Origin: Lepus europaeus
Taxonomy: Eukaryota; Chordata; Mammalia; Lagomorpha; Leporidae
DNA: 64,000 nucleotides
NCBI RefSeq assembly: GCF_033115175.1
Contig: NC_084845.1
Coordinates: forward strand, 684,501-748,500
Direction of reading: 5' to 3'
The notes beneath the pieces were generated by a model that was given only the letters and a program-made list of their open reading frames with translations, searched no databases and was not told the DNA's origin. Shown one piece after another: positions 12,200 through 22,560 of this stretch (positions are counted from its first letter, which is position 1; every line of letters starts with the position of its first letter). The position numbers and the translations under genes are program-made.

Positions 12200-12855
12200 C
12201 TAACAAGGCAGACTCTCAGATTTGTTCAGCTGGTTCTGGTTGGTTGTCAGTTGCAGGCTTGATGTTTCTGGCTGGTACCCAAATGGGGTGTCCCGCATTC
12301 TCTGGAAAGACACAAGCATATCCTCGACCCTTGTTAGCAGAAGCCTTTTTACAGGCATTGGAATCCAGGGCCTGAATTCTGTGTTCACTCTAACATTTAT
12401 GGCAAACATGCAGGTGGGATAGCGTCTAGAAGCTACACTGAGAGCCTGGGGTGCCTGGGGACTGCCACAAATGTGTGGATCCTCACTGGGTGTGGATGGG
12501 ATGACCTCACATGGGTTATTATCTCGAGGTCATCTAAGTTCATCCCACGAGTATTTGAAGGTGGCTGACCAGTCATTCCTGTGTTGTCTGAAGTCATGTC
12601 ATTTTCACTGTTGGAGCTCTCTCTCCCCAAGTCATCAACTGTTGTCTGTGAGACAGAGACCTGGAGTGTCAGGCTCTTATCACTCACAGATTCATTATGT
12701 TTGGTAATCTGTGCAGGATTCTGAGAGGGGGTTATCTTTTCCATGTTTGAGCACTTAAGAGCAGCACACCACACCAACTCTAGCCAGAGGAAAGACACGT
12801 ACAGCACTGCTGCCATAACAGTGCAAATTCCTAGCACCTCAGTGGCTGATGGCAT
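12200..12855 (-). pseudogene. ERV-X internal reading frame, function unknown
   Basis: An ATG at 12855 opens 140 codons to a stop at 12433. A second frame continues at 12409-12200 for 69 codons, so one frameshift could join them. The N-terminus has a hydrophobic stretch at about residues 7-32, which could be a signal or membrane segment, followed by a Ser/Thr/Asn-rich polar region. I see no gag zinc knuckle, protease or pol motif, so I do not assign a function. It could be a remnant of env or gag, or not a gene at all. The duplicate at 55211-55625 keeps only the first part and has extra substitutions. Confidence 0.35.
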
Positions 12856-13287
12856 TCTGCAGGGGTTCCCTATCTTAGACGAACTGACAGTGGTGTATCA
12901 GATGGTACATATGTCCTGTTCTTAGTGGGGGACTTCCTTGATTCATTAGGTCAAGGCCATGTGCCCACATGGTGTCTCTGGAGTGCCACCTCTCTCTCTC
13001 GAGTGAGGGAAGATGACTTGGTTCTGAATTCTTGGATGATCAGTCCCTATGTGAATTTGCCTGGCGAACCAAAAGTAAAAGGAGGAGCTGAGAAGCAGCA
13101 TATGCTTCTGGGTGGTGTGTGCCTAACCTGGGGTCACCTAGACCGAGAACAAGGACAAGGAAAGGGGCATAGGAGAGGGTTCTGTGCTCACCCTCACAAA
13201 ACCAAACAGCACACAAAACACCGAGGTGCCTACTTGCCGAAATCCGGGGGGGATCTTGCCGAGTCCGACGTGCTATCTCTCTCTCAG

Positions 13288-13303
13288 TCACATTGGCACA
13301 CCA
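13288..13303 (-). promoter_or_regulatory. ERV-X PBS-like site
   Basis: On the minus strand, TGGTGTGCCAATGTG begins 2 nt after the 5' LTR end, where a tRNA primer-binding site belongs. I could not match it to a tRNA 3' end. The same site is kept in the duplicate at about 56035-56050. Confidence 0.45.
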
Positions 13304-13305
13304 GA

Positions 13306-13560
13306 TGTTCCTGTGGACTCATTCTGAGAGCAGGAGCACGGTGGGGGCAAGAGGCACGGAGTCACCACACAGACCCCGGGAGTTGGGTGAAAGCAGGCCA
13401 GAGGCAAGCAGTCTGAAGACTCGTCTATTTCAGTTGGTGCAGCAGCCCTAGACAGCCAATCCGGTCAAGGGACAGTCTATGCCCTAACCAATCACAGCCT
13501 GTTGCCAGGCAGTTTCTGTTGCCAGCAGCCATCTTGGCATGGCCTTCTCATTCCACCACA
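13306..13560 (-). repeat. ERV-X 5' LTR
   Basis: 255 bp, starting TGTGGTGG and ending ACA on the minus strand. It is homologous to 11556-11854 but has a single CCAAT block and a degraded TATA region. Sequence just outside it (13561-13572) also resembles the polypurine tract that precedes the 3' LTR. Confidence 0.75.
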
Positions 13561-13912
13561 CTTTACCCTTTTAATAAATAAACCAGCTAGTGTTTTTAAT
13601 TATGTTTCCTAAAGGTGTTGAACAGTTTTTCATGTGTTGCTTTGCCACCTGTATATCTTGGTAAAATGTTTGTATCTTGCCAATTTTTATTTTGTTAGTC
13701 AGTTTGCAATACTACCATTCAACACCTGGAACAAACTAATGAAGGAAAGGCTTGTTTTGGCTCATTGTTTTGGAGGTTTATAGCCCAAGATCAGGCTTGG
13801 CTTTTGGTGAGGTTGGGAGATGGCAACAGTAGAGCACAGTACGTGTGGATAAAGGATCACATGGTAAGCCAGAAAACAGAAAGTCAATTTTACAGACACA
13901 GTCTGTAAAATT
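13561..13912 (-). repeat. Old L1 fragment and unclassified ancient repeat
   Basis: 13573-13720 resembles an ancient L1 3' region read antisense. 13730-13912, continuing at 14270-14440 past the SINE, is an unclassified diverged repeat-like sequence. The same sequence follows ERV-X in the duplicate at 56307-56668. Confidence 0.45.
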
Positions 13913-13924
13913 TAACCAATCCTT

Positions 13925-14257
13925 ATTTTTTTGACAGGCAGAGTGGACAGTGAGAGAGAGAGACAGCGAGAAACATTTCTTTGCAGTTGGTTCACCCTCC
14001 AATGGTCCCCACAGCTGGCGTGCTGCGGTCGGCGCACTGTGCTGATCCGAAGACAGGAGCCAGGTGCCTCTCCTGGTCTCACATGGGGTGCAGAGCCCAA
14101 GCACTTGGGCCATCCTCCACTGTACTCGCAGGCCGCAGCTGAGAGCTGGCCTGGAAGAGGGGCAACCAGAACAGAATACAGCACCCCGACTGGGACTAGA
14201 ACCTGATGTGCCGGCACCACAAGGCAGAGGATTAGCCTATTGAGCCACGGCACCTGC
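13925..14257 (-). repeat. CSINE with target-site duplication
   Basis: Flanked by 'taaccaatcctt' at 13913-13924 and 14258-14269. The orthologous insertion is present in the duplicate at 56669-57016, so it predates that duplication. Confidence 0.95.
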
Positions 14258-14546
14258 TAACCAATCCTTTCATGAAGACCACCTTCTGAAGGCATGCCAT
14301 GAATGACCTTAGACCTCCCATTATAGGTCTACCTCCTAAATACCATAATTAGATTCTTTCCACACTCTTTGGTCCATTAACAATGACATTCATGTTTAAT
14401 GTCATGCATAAATTTGAAAGCCAAATCTTGTTCCAACCATAAAATAAATTAGCTCATTTTTGTTCTCCAGTTTTTTTTTCATGCTATACAGTGTATGAGC
14501 ACACATAGCACAGAGTTTTAAATTTAATCTGTATTACATTATTTCT

Positions 14547-15396
14547 TTTTTTATTTTTTTTTCATTTATTAAACTTTTATTTAATGAATATAAATTTCCA
14601 AAATACAGCTTATGGGTTACAATGGCTTCCCCCCTCCCATAACTTCCCTCCCGCCTGCAACCCTCCCCTTTCCCGCTCCCTCTCCCCTTCCATTCACATC
14701 AGATTCATTTTCAATTCTCTTTATATACAGAAGATCAGTTTAGTATATATTAGGTAACGATTTCAACAGTTTGTCCCATATAGCAACACAAAGTGAAAAA
14801 ACTACCATTGGAGTACTAGTTATAGCATTAATAACAGTGTACAGCACATTAAAGACAGAGATCCTACATAATATTTTTTAAAAATTAATTAATTTTCTAT
14901 GCCATTTCCAATTTAACACCAGGTTGTTTTTTTTCATTTCCAATTATCTTTATATACAGAAGATCGATTCAGTATATAATTAGTAAAGACCTCATCAGTT
15001 TGTACCCACGCAGAAACACAAAGTGTAAAAATACTGTGTCAGTACTAGTTATAGCATCACTTCACATTAGAAAACACATTAAGGACAGATCCCACATGGG
15101 GTGTAAGGACACAGTGACTCCTGTTGCTGACTTAACAATTTGACACTCCTGTTCATGGCGTCAGTAATCTCCCTAGGCTCTAGTCATGAGTTGCCAGGGC
15201 TATGGAAGCCTTTAGAGTTTGCTGACTTTGATCTTATTCCGACAGGGTCATAGTCAAAGTGGAAGTTCTCTCCTCCCTTCAGAGAAAGGTACCTCCTTCT
15301 TTGATGGCCCCGTTCTTTCCATTGGGATCTCACTCACAGAGATCTTTCATTTAGGTCTTTTTTTTTCCATGGTATCTTGGCTTTCCATGCCTACAA
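14547..15396 (-). mobile_element. 5'-truncated L1 (3' end only) with TSD
   Basis: About 850 bp of L1 3'UTR, minus orientation, flanked by 'gtattacattatttct' (14531-14546 and 15397-15412). This is a clean target-primed insertion. It lacks the SINE found in the 3'UTR of L1-D and L1-E and has only a short form of their purine-triplet tract. Confidence 0.93.
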
Positions 15397-15517
15397 GTAT
15401 TACATTATTTCTAAATGTAGACATTGAATAGTGCAGTAAATCAAACCATGGTTTAGTATTTGCCAATCTCCCTAGTATACATCCTCCCATATGGCCACTT
15501 TCAAATTGTCAACATCA

Positions 15518-15790
15518 GGGCCAGCACCGTGACTCACTTGGTTAGTCCTCTGCCTGTGGTGCTGGCATCCCATGTGGGCACTGGGTTCTAGTCCCAGTTG
15601 GTCTTCTTCCAGTCCAGTTCTCTGCTGTGGCCTGGGAGGGCAGTGGAGGATGGCCCAGGTGCTTGGGCACCTGCACCCACATGGGAGACCAGGAGGAAGC
15701 ACCTGGTCCCTGGCTTCAGACCGGAAGGAAGACCTTCCTCTCTGTCTCTCTCACTAACTCTGTGTGTCAAAAATAATAATAATAATTACA
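15518..15790 (+). repeat. CSINE
   Basis: Starts 'gggccagcaccgtgac' and ends in an (AAT)n-rich tail. No clear TSD was found. The following 15791-16072 is anonymous DNA without a recognised gene. Confidence 0.9.
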
Positions 15791-16085
15791 GTAAAAATAA
15801 ATAAGTAAAATTTTTGATCTTTTGATACATGCTGATACACTTGAATTACACCCAAAAACTTCACAAAAAAAATGAAAAGATACCCTTCAATACTGGCAAT
15901 CATTCAGTTTAATTATTGAGATATGTCTGTTAAAAGAACAAAAGGGAGGCATTTGAAAATCGCAGTTCTTGCATGAAGGTCAGAAATTTTAAGGATGCTT
16001 TTCTCACAGAGATCAGAAAGAGTGCCAATAAACAACTGAGATGAAATTTGACAACCTTTCATTTTGGAATCAAAATCTATTTCAT

Positions 16086-16419
16086 AGCCAGCGCCGTGGC
16101 TCACTAGGCTAATCCTCTGCCTGTGGCACTGGCACTCCGGGTTCTAGTCCTGGTTGGGGTGCCAGATTCTGTCCCTGTTGCCCCTCTTCCAGCCAAGCTC
16201 TCTGCTGTGGCCCGGGAAGGCAGTGGAGGATGGCCCAAGTGCTTGGGCCCTGCACCCGCATGGGAGACCAGGATAAGCACCTGGCTCCTGCCTTCAGATC
16301 AGCGTGGTGCACTGGCCACAGTGCACCAGCCGTGGTGGCCATTGGAGGGTGAACCAACAAAAAAGAAAAACATTTCTCTCTCTCTCTCTCTCTCACTGTC
16401 CACTCTGCCTGTCAAAAAA
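16086..16419 (+). repeat. CSINE with TSD
   Basis: Flanked by 'aaatctatttcat' at 16073-16085 and 16420-16432, with a (CT)n run near its 3' end. It lies just outside the left palindrome arm and has no counterpart on the right. Confidence 0.95.
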
Positions 16420-16500
16420 AAATCTATTTCATTGTGAATTCTTTGGAAGTTTGAGTCTTTGTTCTTACTGATAGAAAATCCATACATAATCCTTGCTTAT

Positions 16501-17301
16501 AGGGTTTCTGATGAGAAGTCAGCTGTGAGTATAATTGGGGATCCTCTGAGAGTGGTCTGACATTTCTCTCTTGCACATTTTAAGATCTTTTCTCTATGTT
16601 TCACTGTGGTGAGTTTAGTTACAATGTGTCGTGGTGAGGATCTCTTTTGGTCATGTTTATTAGGGGTTCTATGAGCTTCCTGCACTAAGATGCCTCTGTC
16701 CTTCTCCAAACCTGGGAAATTTTCTGCTAGTATCTCACTAAAAAGGCCTTCTAATCCTTTCTCCCTCTCCATGCCTTCAGGAACTCCTATGACCCGAATG
16801 TTAGGTTTTTTAATAGTATCCTGTAGATTCCCGACAATATTTTTTAGATTTCTAATTTCCTCTTCTTTTCTTTGTTTTGCCTGTTTCCTTTCCTGTTCTC
16901 TGTCTTCTAAGTCCGATGTTCTCTCTTCTGCTTCACCCATTCTGTTTTTAAGACTCTCTAATGTGTTTGTCATTTGATCTATTGAATTCTTCATTTCATT
17001 ATGGTTTCTTGTCACTATCACTGTTTCTTGTTCTACTAGTTGTTTCATTTCATTTTGATTCCTCCTTAATAGTTCGTTTTCGTGAGAGAGGTTTTCTATC
17101 TTGTCCATGAAGGATTTCTGTAGTTCAAGAATTTGTTTTTGAGAGCTTCTTAATGATCTTACCAACTTTTTTGAGATCTGCTTCTTGCATTTCTTCTCTC
17201 TCATCATCTTCATAATCTTGAATTGGGGTGTCTTTTTCATTTGGGGGCATCGTAGTGTCTTTCTTGCTCTTGTTACCTTGGTTTCTACGTTTCTTTGGCA
17301 T
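16501..17301 (-). pseudogene. L1-C ORF1 remnant
   Basis: Begins 'MPKKRRNQGNKSKKDT' like L1-E ORF1. It shifts frame near 17165, where an extra G follows the A6 run after 'EADLKK'; the other frame then carries the coiled coil and RNA-binding domain. It is truncated at the arm boundary before the C-terminus. L1-E on the other arm keeps the frame. Confidence 0.88.
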
Positions 17302-18022
17302 CTTGGAGGTGTGGCCAAAGAGCTCTGTTTGGCTCTTCAGGGTTAAGGCCCAGGGTAACTCACCCAGATTGTTCTCTGGTTTGCTCTCTTGCTCTCTCTC
17401 TCTCTCTCTCTTTTTTTTAGACTCAGTTGGGAAGAAATTCCACACAGCTCACTGGGTTGCCTAGCTAAGGAGTTTGTTTTACATATGTAAAGCGGTCCCT
17501 GCTCTTTGTCTTGCTGAGCTTTGTAAGGAGGAGAGTGTAGAGAGAGGCTAGTGTCCCTGCTGGTTCCCCTTAATTTTTTTCCCTCCTCCAGTCAGCCTGG
17601 TGTAGTTTCCACCCATCTCCCCCCTTTTGAGCTCAGTCCACGCTCTAACCTTCCCAGCCAATGTCTCGTGTTACCTTTCCTTCCAGCGCTGGGGCTCAAA
17701 TTCTGTGGCTGGGCTTTTGTGGCTGGGCTAGCTGTTTTCACGACTCTCGCGGCTCCCGTGTCCGCGACGCGGCTCAGTGTGGGTCAGCGTGGCCCGGCGC
17801 AGCTAGGTGCGGCTTGGCACGGCTCAGCAGAGCTCGGCGCGGCAGTGGGCCACCTTGCTCTCCCCGTAGGTTCTCAGTGTCACATCCACTAGATCCGGAA
17901 GAGTTTCCTCTGCAGTTTTTTTCTGAGTCTCTTCCTGAGGGTACAGTAACTCCACTTTTGTTAAACTTTCTTTTCCCGAATTGTTGATGCGCATCCTCAC
18001 TCTTCCGCCTTCCTGGCTCCCC
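16501..18022 (-). mobile_element. L1-C: 5' part of a LINE-1, cut at palindrome edge
   Basis: The 5' end is at 18022, in the same insertion position as L1-E at 47743, so the insertion predates the duplication. The 5'UTR has a GC- and CpG-rich tandem region (about 17745-17865), and ORF1 begins at 17301. The element stops in ORF1 at 16501, where unrelated sequence begins. Confidence 0.93.
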
Positions 18023-18036
18023 TAAACGAGTCTTTG

Positions 18037-18042
18037 TTTAAT
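18037..18042 (-). promoter_or_regulatory. Candidate V1R polyadenylation signal
   Basis: ATTAAA on the minus strand about 180 bp past the V1R stop and 15 bp before the L1 5' end. It is conserved in the right arm. Position is the only support. Confidence 0.3.
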
Positions 18043-18222
18043 TATGTGTACAAGGCTCATTTTTCCTCCATTGCAACACTCGTGTAGTGATATGAGGACA
18101 TGACTGCCCTTCTTGAGATGGTGACACACACATTCCTGATATATGCAGTCCTCTGGTGAACAGACACTGGAACAAATATTTGAACACCCAGGAGAGAACA
18201 GACTCACAGCACTGCAAGCAGA

Positions 18223-19146
18223 TTAGGAAGCACTTCTCCCCGCCCTGCAGCCAGAACACAACCGAGAGACTCTGGTGTCACTGATGATGAGCACAAAGGG
18301 GCTGAACGCTGGGAAACACGATGCCACAAGCACGGAGGTGTTCACCATCCACTGGCCTTGATTTGTAACCAGTGTCATCCACAGTGTCAGCATGATATGT
18401 ATTGAATAAAAGGTGACGAAGAAACTCACCAGGATTAGAATGGTGTTAGTGGCTCTGACCTCATGGGAAGGCCTGGAAGAGAGTCGGTGCCTGTGAATAT
18501 GTTGGACTCTCTGTTTATGTCTGCACAGGATAAAGATGGTTGAGCTGCTGGCCCAGATCATGAAGCCCAAACTTATGAGGTCAGGAGAAAAATACAGGAT
18601 TGTATAAAATGAATCTAAAAGATCTCCACTTAAATGCCAAGAACAGTACCCATAATTATTTTCTATACTGGTATTTTTGATATTCAATGGACCACTCACT
18701 ATTATAGGAAGACATGAATTTACCAAAATATGCAGAATCCAGCAGAAGAAACAGAAGAAGCCAAGGAACTTTAGGGACCTTATCTTAAGCTCCATCCATC
18801 TCCAAATACTGGGGTCAAGTTTAATGGCCTGGAAACCATTGAAAAGGCAGATGGTACTCAAGGACACTCCTGTTGCCACTCTAGAAATAAAGAAGATAAT
18901 TTTACATCCAATATCGTCCAGGAAATAATTCCATCCGAAAGCCGCCAAGGTCTGGGGGATACCTTTAGAGATAAGAACAATGGAATTGGCCAAGACCAGT
19001 TGATTGAGAAATAAATCTGTGGGCCTCAAGTGATGTCGAGTTAGCAGAGTGAAGTTATAAAGACAAAGGAGGGAGGAATTTCCCACAAGGCCAATCCCTG
19101 TCTGAGTGAGGAAGATAATCCCAATATCCAGGCTGGCAGAACACAT
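18223..19146 (-). CDS. Vomeronasal type-1 receptor, left-arm copy
   Basis: Intact single-exon class A-like GPCR of 307 residues, the usual V1R length. V1Rs sit in microvilli of vomeronasal sensory neurons, signal through Gi2 and detect pheromones or other chemosignals. The ligand is unknown. Visible hallmarks: TM1 with 'GLVGNSSLL' (about 19-27), 'LRPTDLFLNQL' leading into TM2 (40-50), 'SKGIPQTLAAFG' (60-71), Cys81 before TM3, 'SRVATGVSLSTICLFNGFQA' (88-107), a glycosylation site Asn158, Cys168 (likely paired with Cys81), and 'CFPAFSPFVLI' in TM7 (287-297). An upstream ATG at 19215 would add 23 residues. I chose 19146 because V1R N-termini are short and TM1 follows directly. The right-arm paralogue differs at residues 250 and 252 only. 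Noncoding 5' exons cannot be seen. Confidence 0.95.
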   Translation of the reverse strand: MCSASLDIGIIFLTQTGIGLVGNSSLLCLYNFTLLTRHHLRPTDLFLNQLVLANSIVLISKGIPQTLAAFGWNYFLDDIGCKIIFFISRVATGVSLSTICLFNGFQAIKLDPSIWRWMELKIRSLKFLGFFCFFCWILHILVNSCLPIIVSGPLNIKNTSIENNYGYCSWHLSGDLLDSFYTILYFSPDLISLGFMIWASSSTIFILCRHKQRVQHIHRHRLSSRPSHEVRATNTILILVSFFVTFYSIHIMLTLWMTLVTNQGQWMVNTSVLVASCFPAFSPFVLIISDTRVSRLCSGCRAGRSAS

Positions 19147-20344
19147 CACAGCAACCGCTAGAGGGCACAGGTTGCAGCTGAAGTGAGAATGAATGAACAA
19201 CCAAACAAATGCCAACGTGTCTCACTTTTCTCTACATTCTACTTTAAATGGACAACGCTTCCGTTCATGCATCCCAGGAAACTCAATGAAGACTGAATTC
19301 TAAATAGCCTCAGTCTCTACCTACAGTTGAAGGGGTGATGGGCAACTGCCCCACAGTTTCTCTGAAGCTGCAGAGAGGAGTTGGGCAGATCTCTGTGCTT
19401 GGACATGGACTTTTCTCTATGATACATTCTTACACAAAAAGCCAAGACACAGAATGAGTGTAGCATATGTCTCATCTGAAAAACCTCAACTTGAGGATCA
19501 AAACACAGGGGCAGAGCTGGAACAGTAGTGAAGGATAAGAAACTAAAATAGGCTTTATGAAGTAATCTAATTTGTAGTTTGACTTGTACAAGTAACAATA
19601 TTTCACATAACTACTGAAAAACAATAGTAGATACTGGGTATCACTACCCGTAACATTGATAATTAAAAGAAAATTTAGCTTGATTATCACCATGGTGTTC
19701 TTAGTGCACATAAAAGAAGTCGTTCAAATGACTTGAAAACACAGAAACACACATGAAAACAAAAATAGCTGGAGGGAAATATTAAGCTGCTTTTCAGATC
19801 ATATTTGCACAATATACTGCATTAAGAATTTGAAATATATCAAAATATATTAGTGTAATTGGTAAGGAAGACTTTTAGCATAAGGCAAAAAATATGTATC
19901 TCTGTGTATGAATATAAAATCTACACAGCTCAAAGCAATACAATTCTTGGCAGAATTACAGACTTTAAAACACACATGTATTTCTCATTTCCCTTCCATG
20001 AACAGTCATTGTCAACAGCCCCTTATCCTTGAGCATCAAGTCACAAGACTGAGATTTCAAAAGGTAATTTCTCAAAGAAAGCCAAACGTCTTGAAGATAA
20101 ATGAGGCTGCTGGGTGTGGGGCAGGAAACATCCAAATGTCCCCAATGCTGCTTGTCAAACAAGAAAGCTAGGATGGTCCAGATACCCTGGTTTTTGCGAG
20201 GAGGAAACATAACTTGAAAAGGAATCTTTTGCAAAATATTGGTACAAATGGAGTGCAAAAGGAATAGTTACATCCATGACTTGAACCTCAACAAATATGT
20301 TAAACATCTTCAAGATTATATCAAAATATGATGTTTTCCTGTGG
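19147..20344. other. 5' flank of left V1R, no other gene recognised
   Basis: AT-rich unique sequence, mirrored at 45421-46620. It presumably holds the V1R promoter and any noncoding exon, but no motif identifies them. Confidence 0.5.
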
Positions 20345-20910
20345 AAGATGTCAGGGAACCAACTCATGATGACATCCAGCAAGGGCTCACTGCCCGACAC
20401 TCAGAGGAGCCATTTACTATGGCACTTGCTTTGAGGAAAACAACAACACTAAAAAGGCTTTATTGTTGAAGTCAGCCAGCAAGGAGAAGGTGAAGCGAAG
20501 CTTAGCTCTCTCTCTCTCACCTGGGGTATGGGACAGGTTTATGGGATGGGAGAGAGGGCAGTCACTGGGGAGTACTGGTGTGGCAAGTTCTGATTGGAGA
20601 CCTTTAGCACAGGAACCAGGTCCTGGTCAGTGGCTTCCCCGTTTTCTGAGCCTTCAGGTTCCCGTCATGCTCTGGCCTGCTTGGTCCTGCTGCGGAGGAA
20701 ACAATGGTCAAGACCTCCTCCTCTGCACCTGCGCTGTTGCATCTGTAGGCAAGAGGCCGTCACCTGGCCAGTGCCTTACCCACAATTAAACCTGCCTCAG
20801 GGACACTGCCCCCACCCCCGGGTGTTTCCAATCCACATGATTGATGCTAATCAGTGGGGATCTCAGGGTTCGGTTAGAACCAGGCAGAGTTTGCCTGCCA
20901 GCATAATTAT
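20345..20910 (-). repeat. LTR-like block (possible solo LTR)
   Basis: On the minus strand it reads as U3-like sequence with a CCAAT-type box ('ccaatcagaacttgcc'), a 'cataaacc' element, a GA run and AATAAA (complement of 20459-20464) followed by a U5-like tail. No internal retroviral sequence adjoins it. Ends are approximate and the family is unknown. Its counterpart is at 44865-45420. Confidence 0.4.
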
Positions 20911-21396
20911 TCTGAAAACTGATTTTGGAAAGAGGAAAGTGCCAATCATTTTCTGTTGTGTTTTTTGTACAGACTGTATTATTTTTATTGTGTAAGCAAA
21001 ACACAATGATGGATGGTACTGGTTTTGGAAGAATTTCCCTAAGTCAGGAGGTAACAGCATTAGAGGTCTCAGACCTAATTTCAACCATCAGTGATCACGG
21101 AAACCTTCATGCACATCACAACTGGGGATGTGGCAACAAGGAGATACTCACCCAATGAAAACAGTTCCTTTGAAATGTGCCATGAAACTATTTGGAGATT
21201 GAGCCAAAAGCCTAAAGGTAAATTTCTAGCACTCATTCTAAAAAGAGAGATAAGTAACACATGGGGCATAGACAGTAAAATCGGCAAATTTCCCCAATAA
21301 AAAATACTGGGTGCAATTCATAATTAGGCTGGGATGAAATCCTAACTAATTCTAGACCAAATCTTCAGCATGAGAATTATTCTTATTGAAGATTGA
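20911..21396. other. Anonymous DNA
   Basis: Unique sequence, mirrored at 44368-44864. Short frames on both strands lack recognisable domains. Confidence 0.45.
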
Positions 21397-21409
21397 AATT
21401 TACATGAGA

Positions 21410-22053
21410 GGAGCCAACGCTGTGTTGCAGTAGGTTAAAGCCCCATCCTGCATTGCAGCCATCCACATGGGCGCCATTTCAAGTCCCAGCTGCTCCACTT
21501 CAAATCCTGCTCTCTGCTCTAGCCTGGGAAAGCAGTGGAAGGTGATCCAAGTCTTGGGTCCCTGCATCCACGTGGGAGTCCTGGAAAAAACTCCTGGCTC
21601 CTGGCTTCGGATCAGATCAGCCCTGGCCATTGCAACAATATGGGGAGTATGGGGCCGGCTCTGCAGCACAGTAGGTTAACCTTCTGCCTGCGTGCCGGCA
21701 TCCCATATGGGCATCGGTTCTAGTCCTGGCTGCCCCTCTTCCGATCCAGCTCTCTGCTGTGGCCTGCGAATGCAGTAGAGGATGGCCCAGGATCTTGGGC
21801 CCCTGCACCCACATAGGAGAACCAGAAAAAGCTCATGGCTTCAGATAGGTGCAGCTCTGGCCGTCGCGCCCATCTGGGGAGTGAGCCAATGGAGTGAAGA
21901 CCTTTCTCTCTGTCTCTACCTCTCACTGTCTGTAACTCTACCTCTCAAATAAAGAAATAAAATCTTAAAAAAAAAACCAATATGGGTAGTAAACCAGCTG
22001 ATGGAAGACCTCTCTCTGTAACTGTTTCAAATAAATAAAATAAATCTCTCTAT
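21410..22053 (+). repeat. CSINE interrupted by a second CSINE (outer copy)
   Basis: The outer SINE runs 21410-21650 and resumes at 21978-22053. Its TSD is approximately 'aaatttacatgag' (21397-21409) and 'aaattacatgagg' (22055-22067). Confidence 0.92.
21651..21977 (+). repeat. CSINE nested inside a CSINE
   Basis: Inserted in the 3' half of the outer SINE, flanked by 'caatatggggagta' (21636-21649) and 'caatatgggtagta' (21978-21991). The nesting is present in both arms. Confidence 0.92.
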
Positions 22054-22067
22054 AAAATTACATGAGG

Positions 22068-22547
22068 GAAACTTCTATAAGACAAAGTTACCAACAACAA
22101 AATGAAAAAGAAACACAGTGGAAAGTTAAATGTATAGAAGATAAAATAGGAGACCATAACACTTTCAGTGGCATTGCTAATCAAAGTGGAAATAAGGCTG
22201 GAAATGAATTTGAATAACAATTCTTACCAGAAGAAAATCATAAATCCAATCACAGCAAAAGTTCAGACAGTGCTAACCAAATGAATGATGATTTTCTGAG
22301 TTTCAAATAGCACACATCATATATAACACTTGCTGAATTTTAATTAAAGGGTCATTTCTACTGAGATTAATAAGGCACCCTCTATCTTGTGTGTTGTGTG
22401 TGTATAAAATAAGTCAACAAATGTAAGTTACTATTTAAAGTTCCTTAGGTGTCCATGATATGGAATGATATTTGAAATCTATTTTGGTAGGAGAATATGT
22501 ATTATATGTGTATAATATCCTAAATTTATTTTCTCACATATTTTTGT
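22068..22547. other. AT-rich anonymous DNA
   Basis: No gene or repeat recognised; mirrored at 43204-43696. Confidence 0.45.
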
Positions 22548-22560
22548 CACAGTTGCATTT

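Larger units (their letters stand above)
11556..13560 (-). mobile_element. ERV-X: compact LTR element, about 2 kb
   Basis: Read on the minus strand: 5' LTR (13560-13306), a PBS-like sequence starting TGG (about 13303-13288), a 1.4-kb interior, a polypurine tract (AAAAGGGGGAAA, 11868-11857) and a 3' LTR (11854-11556). It has the layout of an LTR retrotransposon but is far too short for gag-pro-pol-env. It is therefore either internally deleted or a non-autonomous family. No RT, protease or integrase motif was seen in any frame. A partial copy at 55304-56306 belongs to the direct duplication. The family is not recognised. Confidence 0.75.

Noticed and set aside
16497-17318. 273-codon L1-C frame as an intact ORF1
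   Set aside because: Its N-terminus comes from a shifted frame, and its C-terminus ends at the rearrangement point. It is a frameshifted, truncated ORF1.
19147-19215. Upstream in-frame ATG giving a 330-residue V1R
   Set aside because: V1R N-termini are short and TM1 starts directly after the downstream Met. The extra 23 residues are hydrophobic and show no family resemblance. The same applies to 46552-46620.
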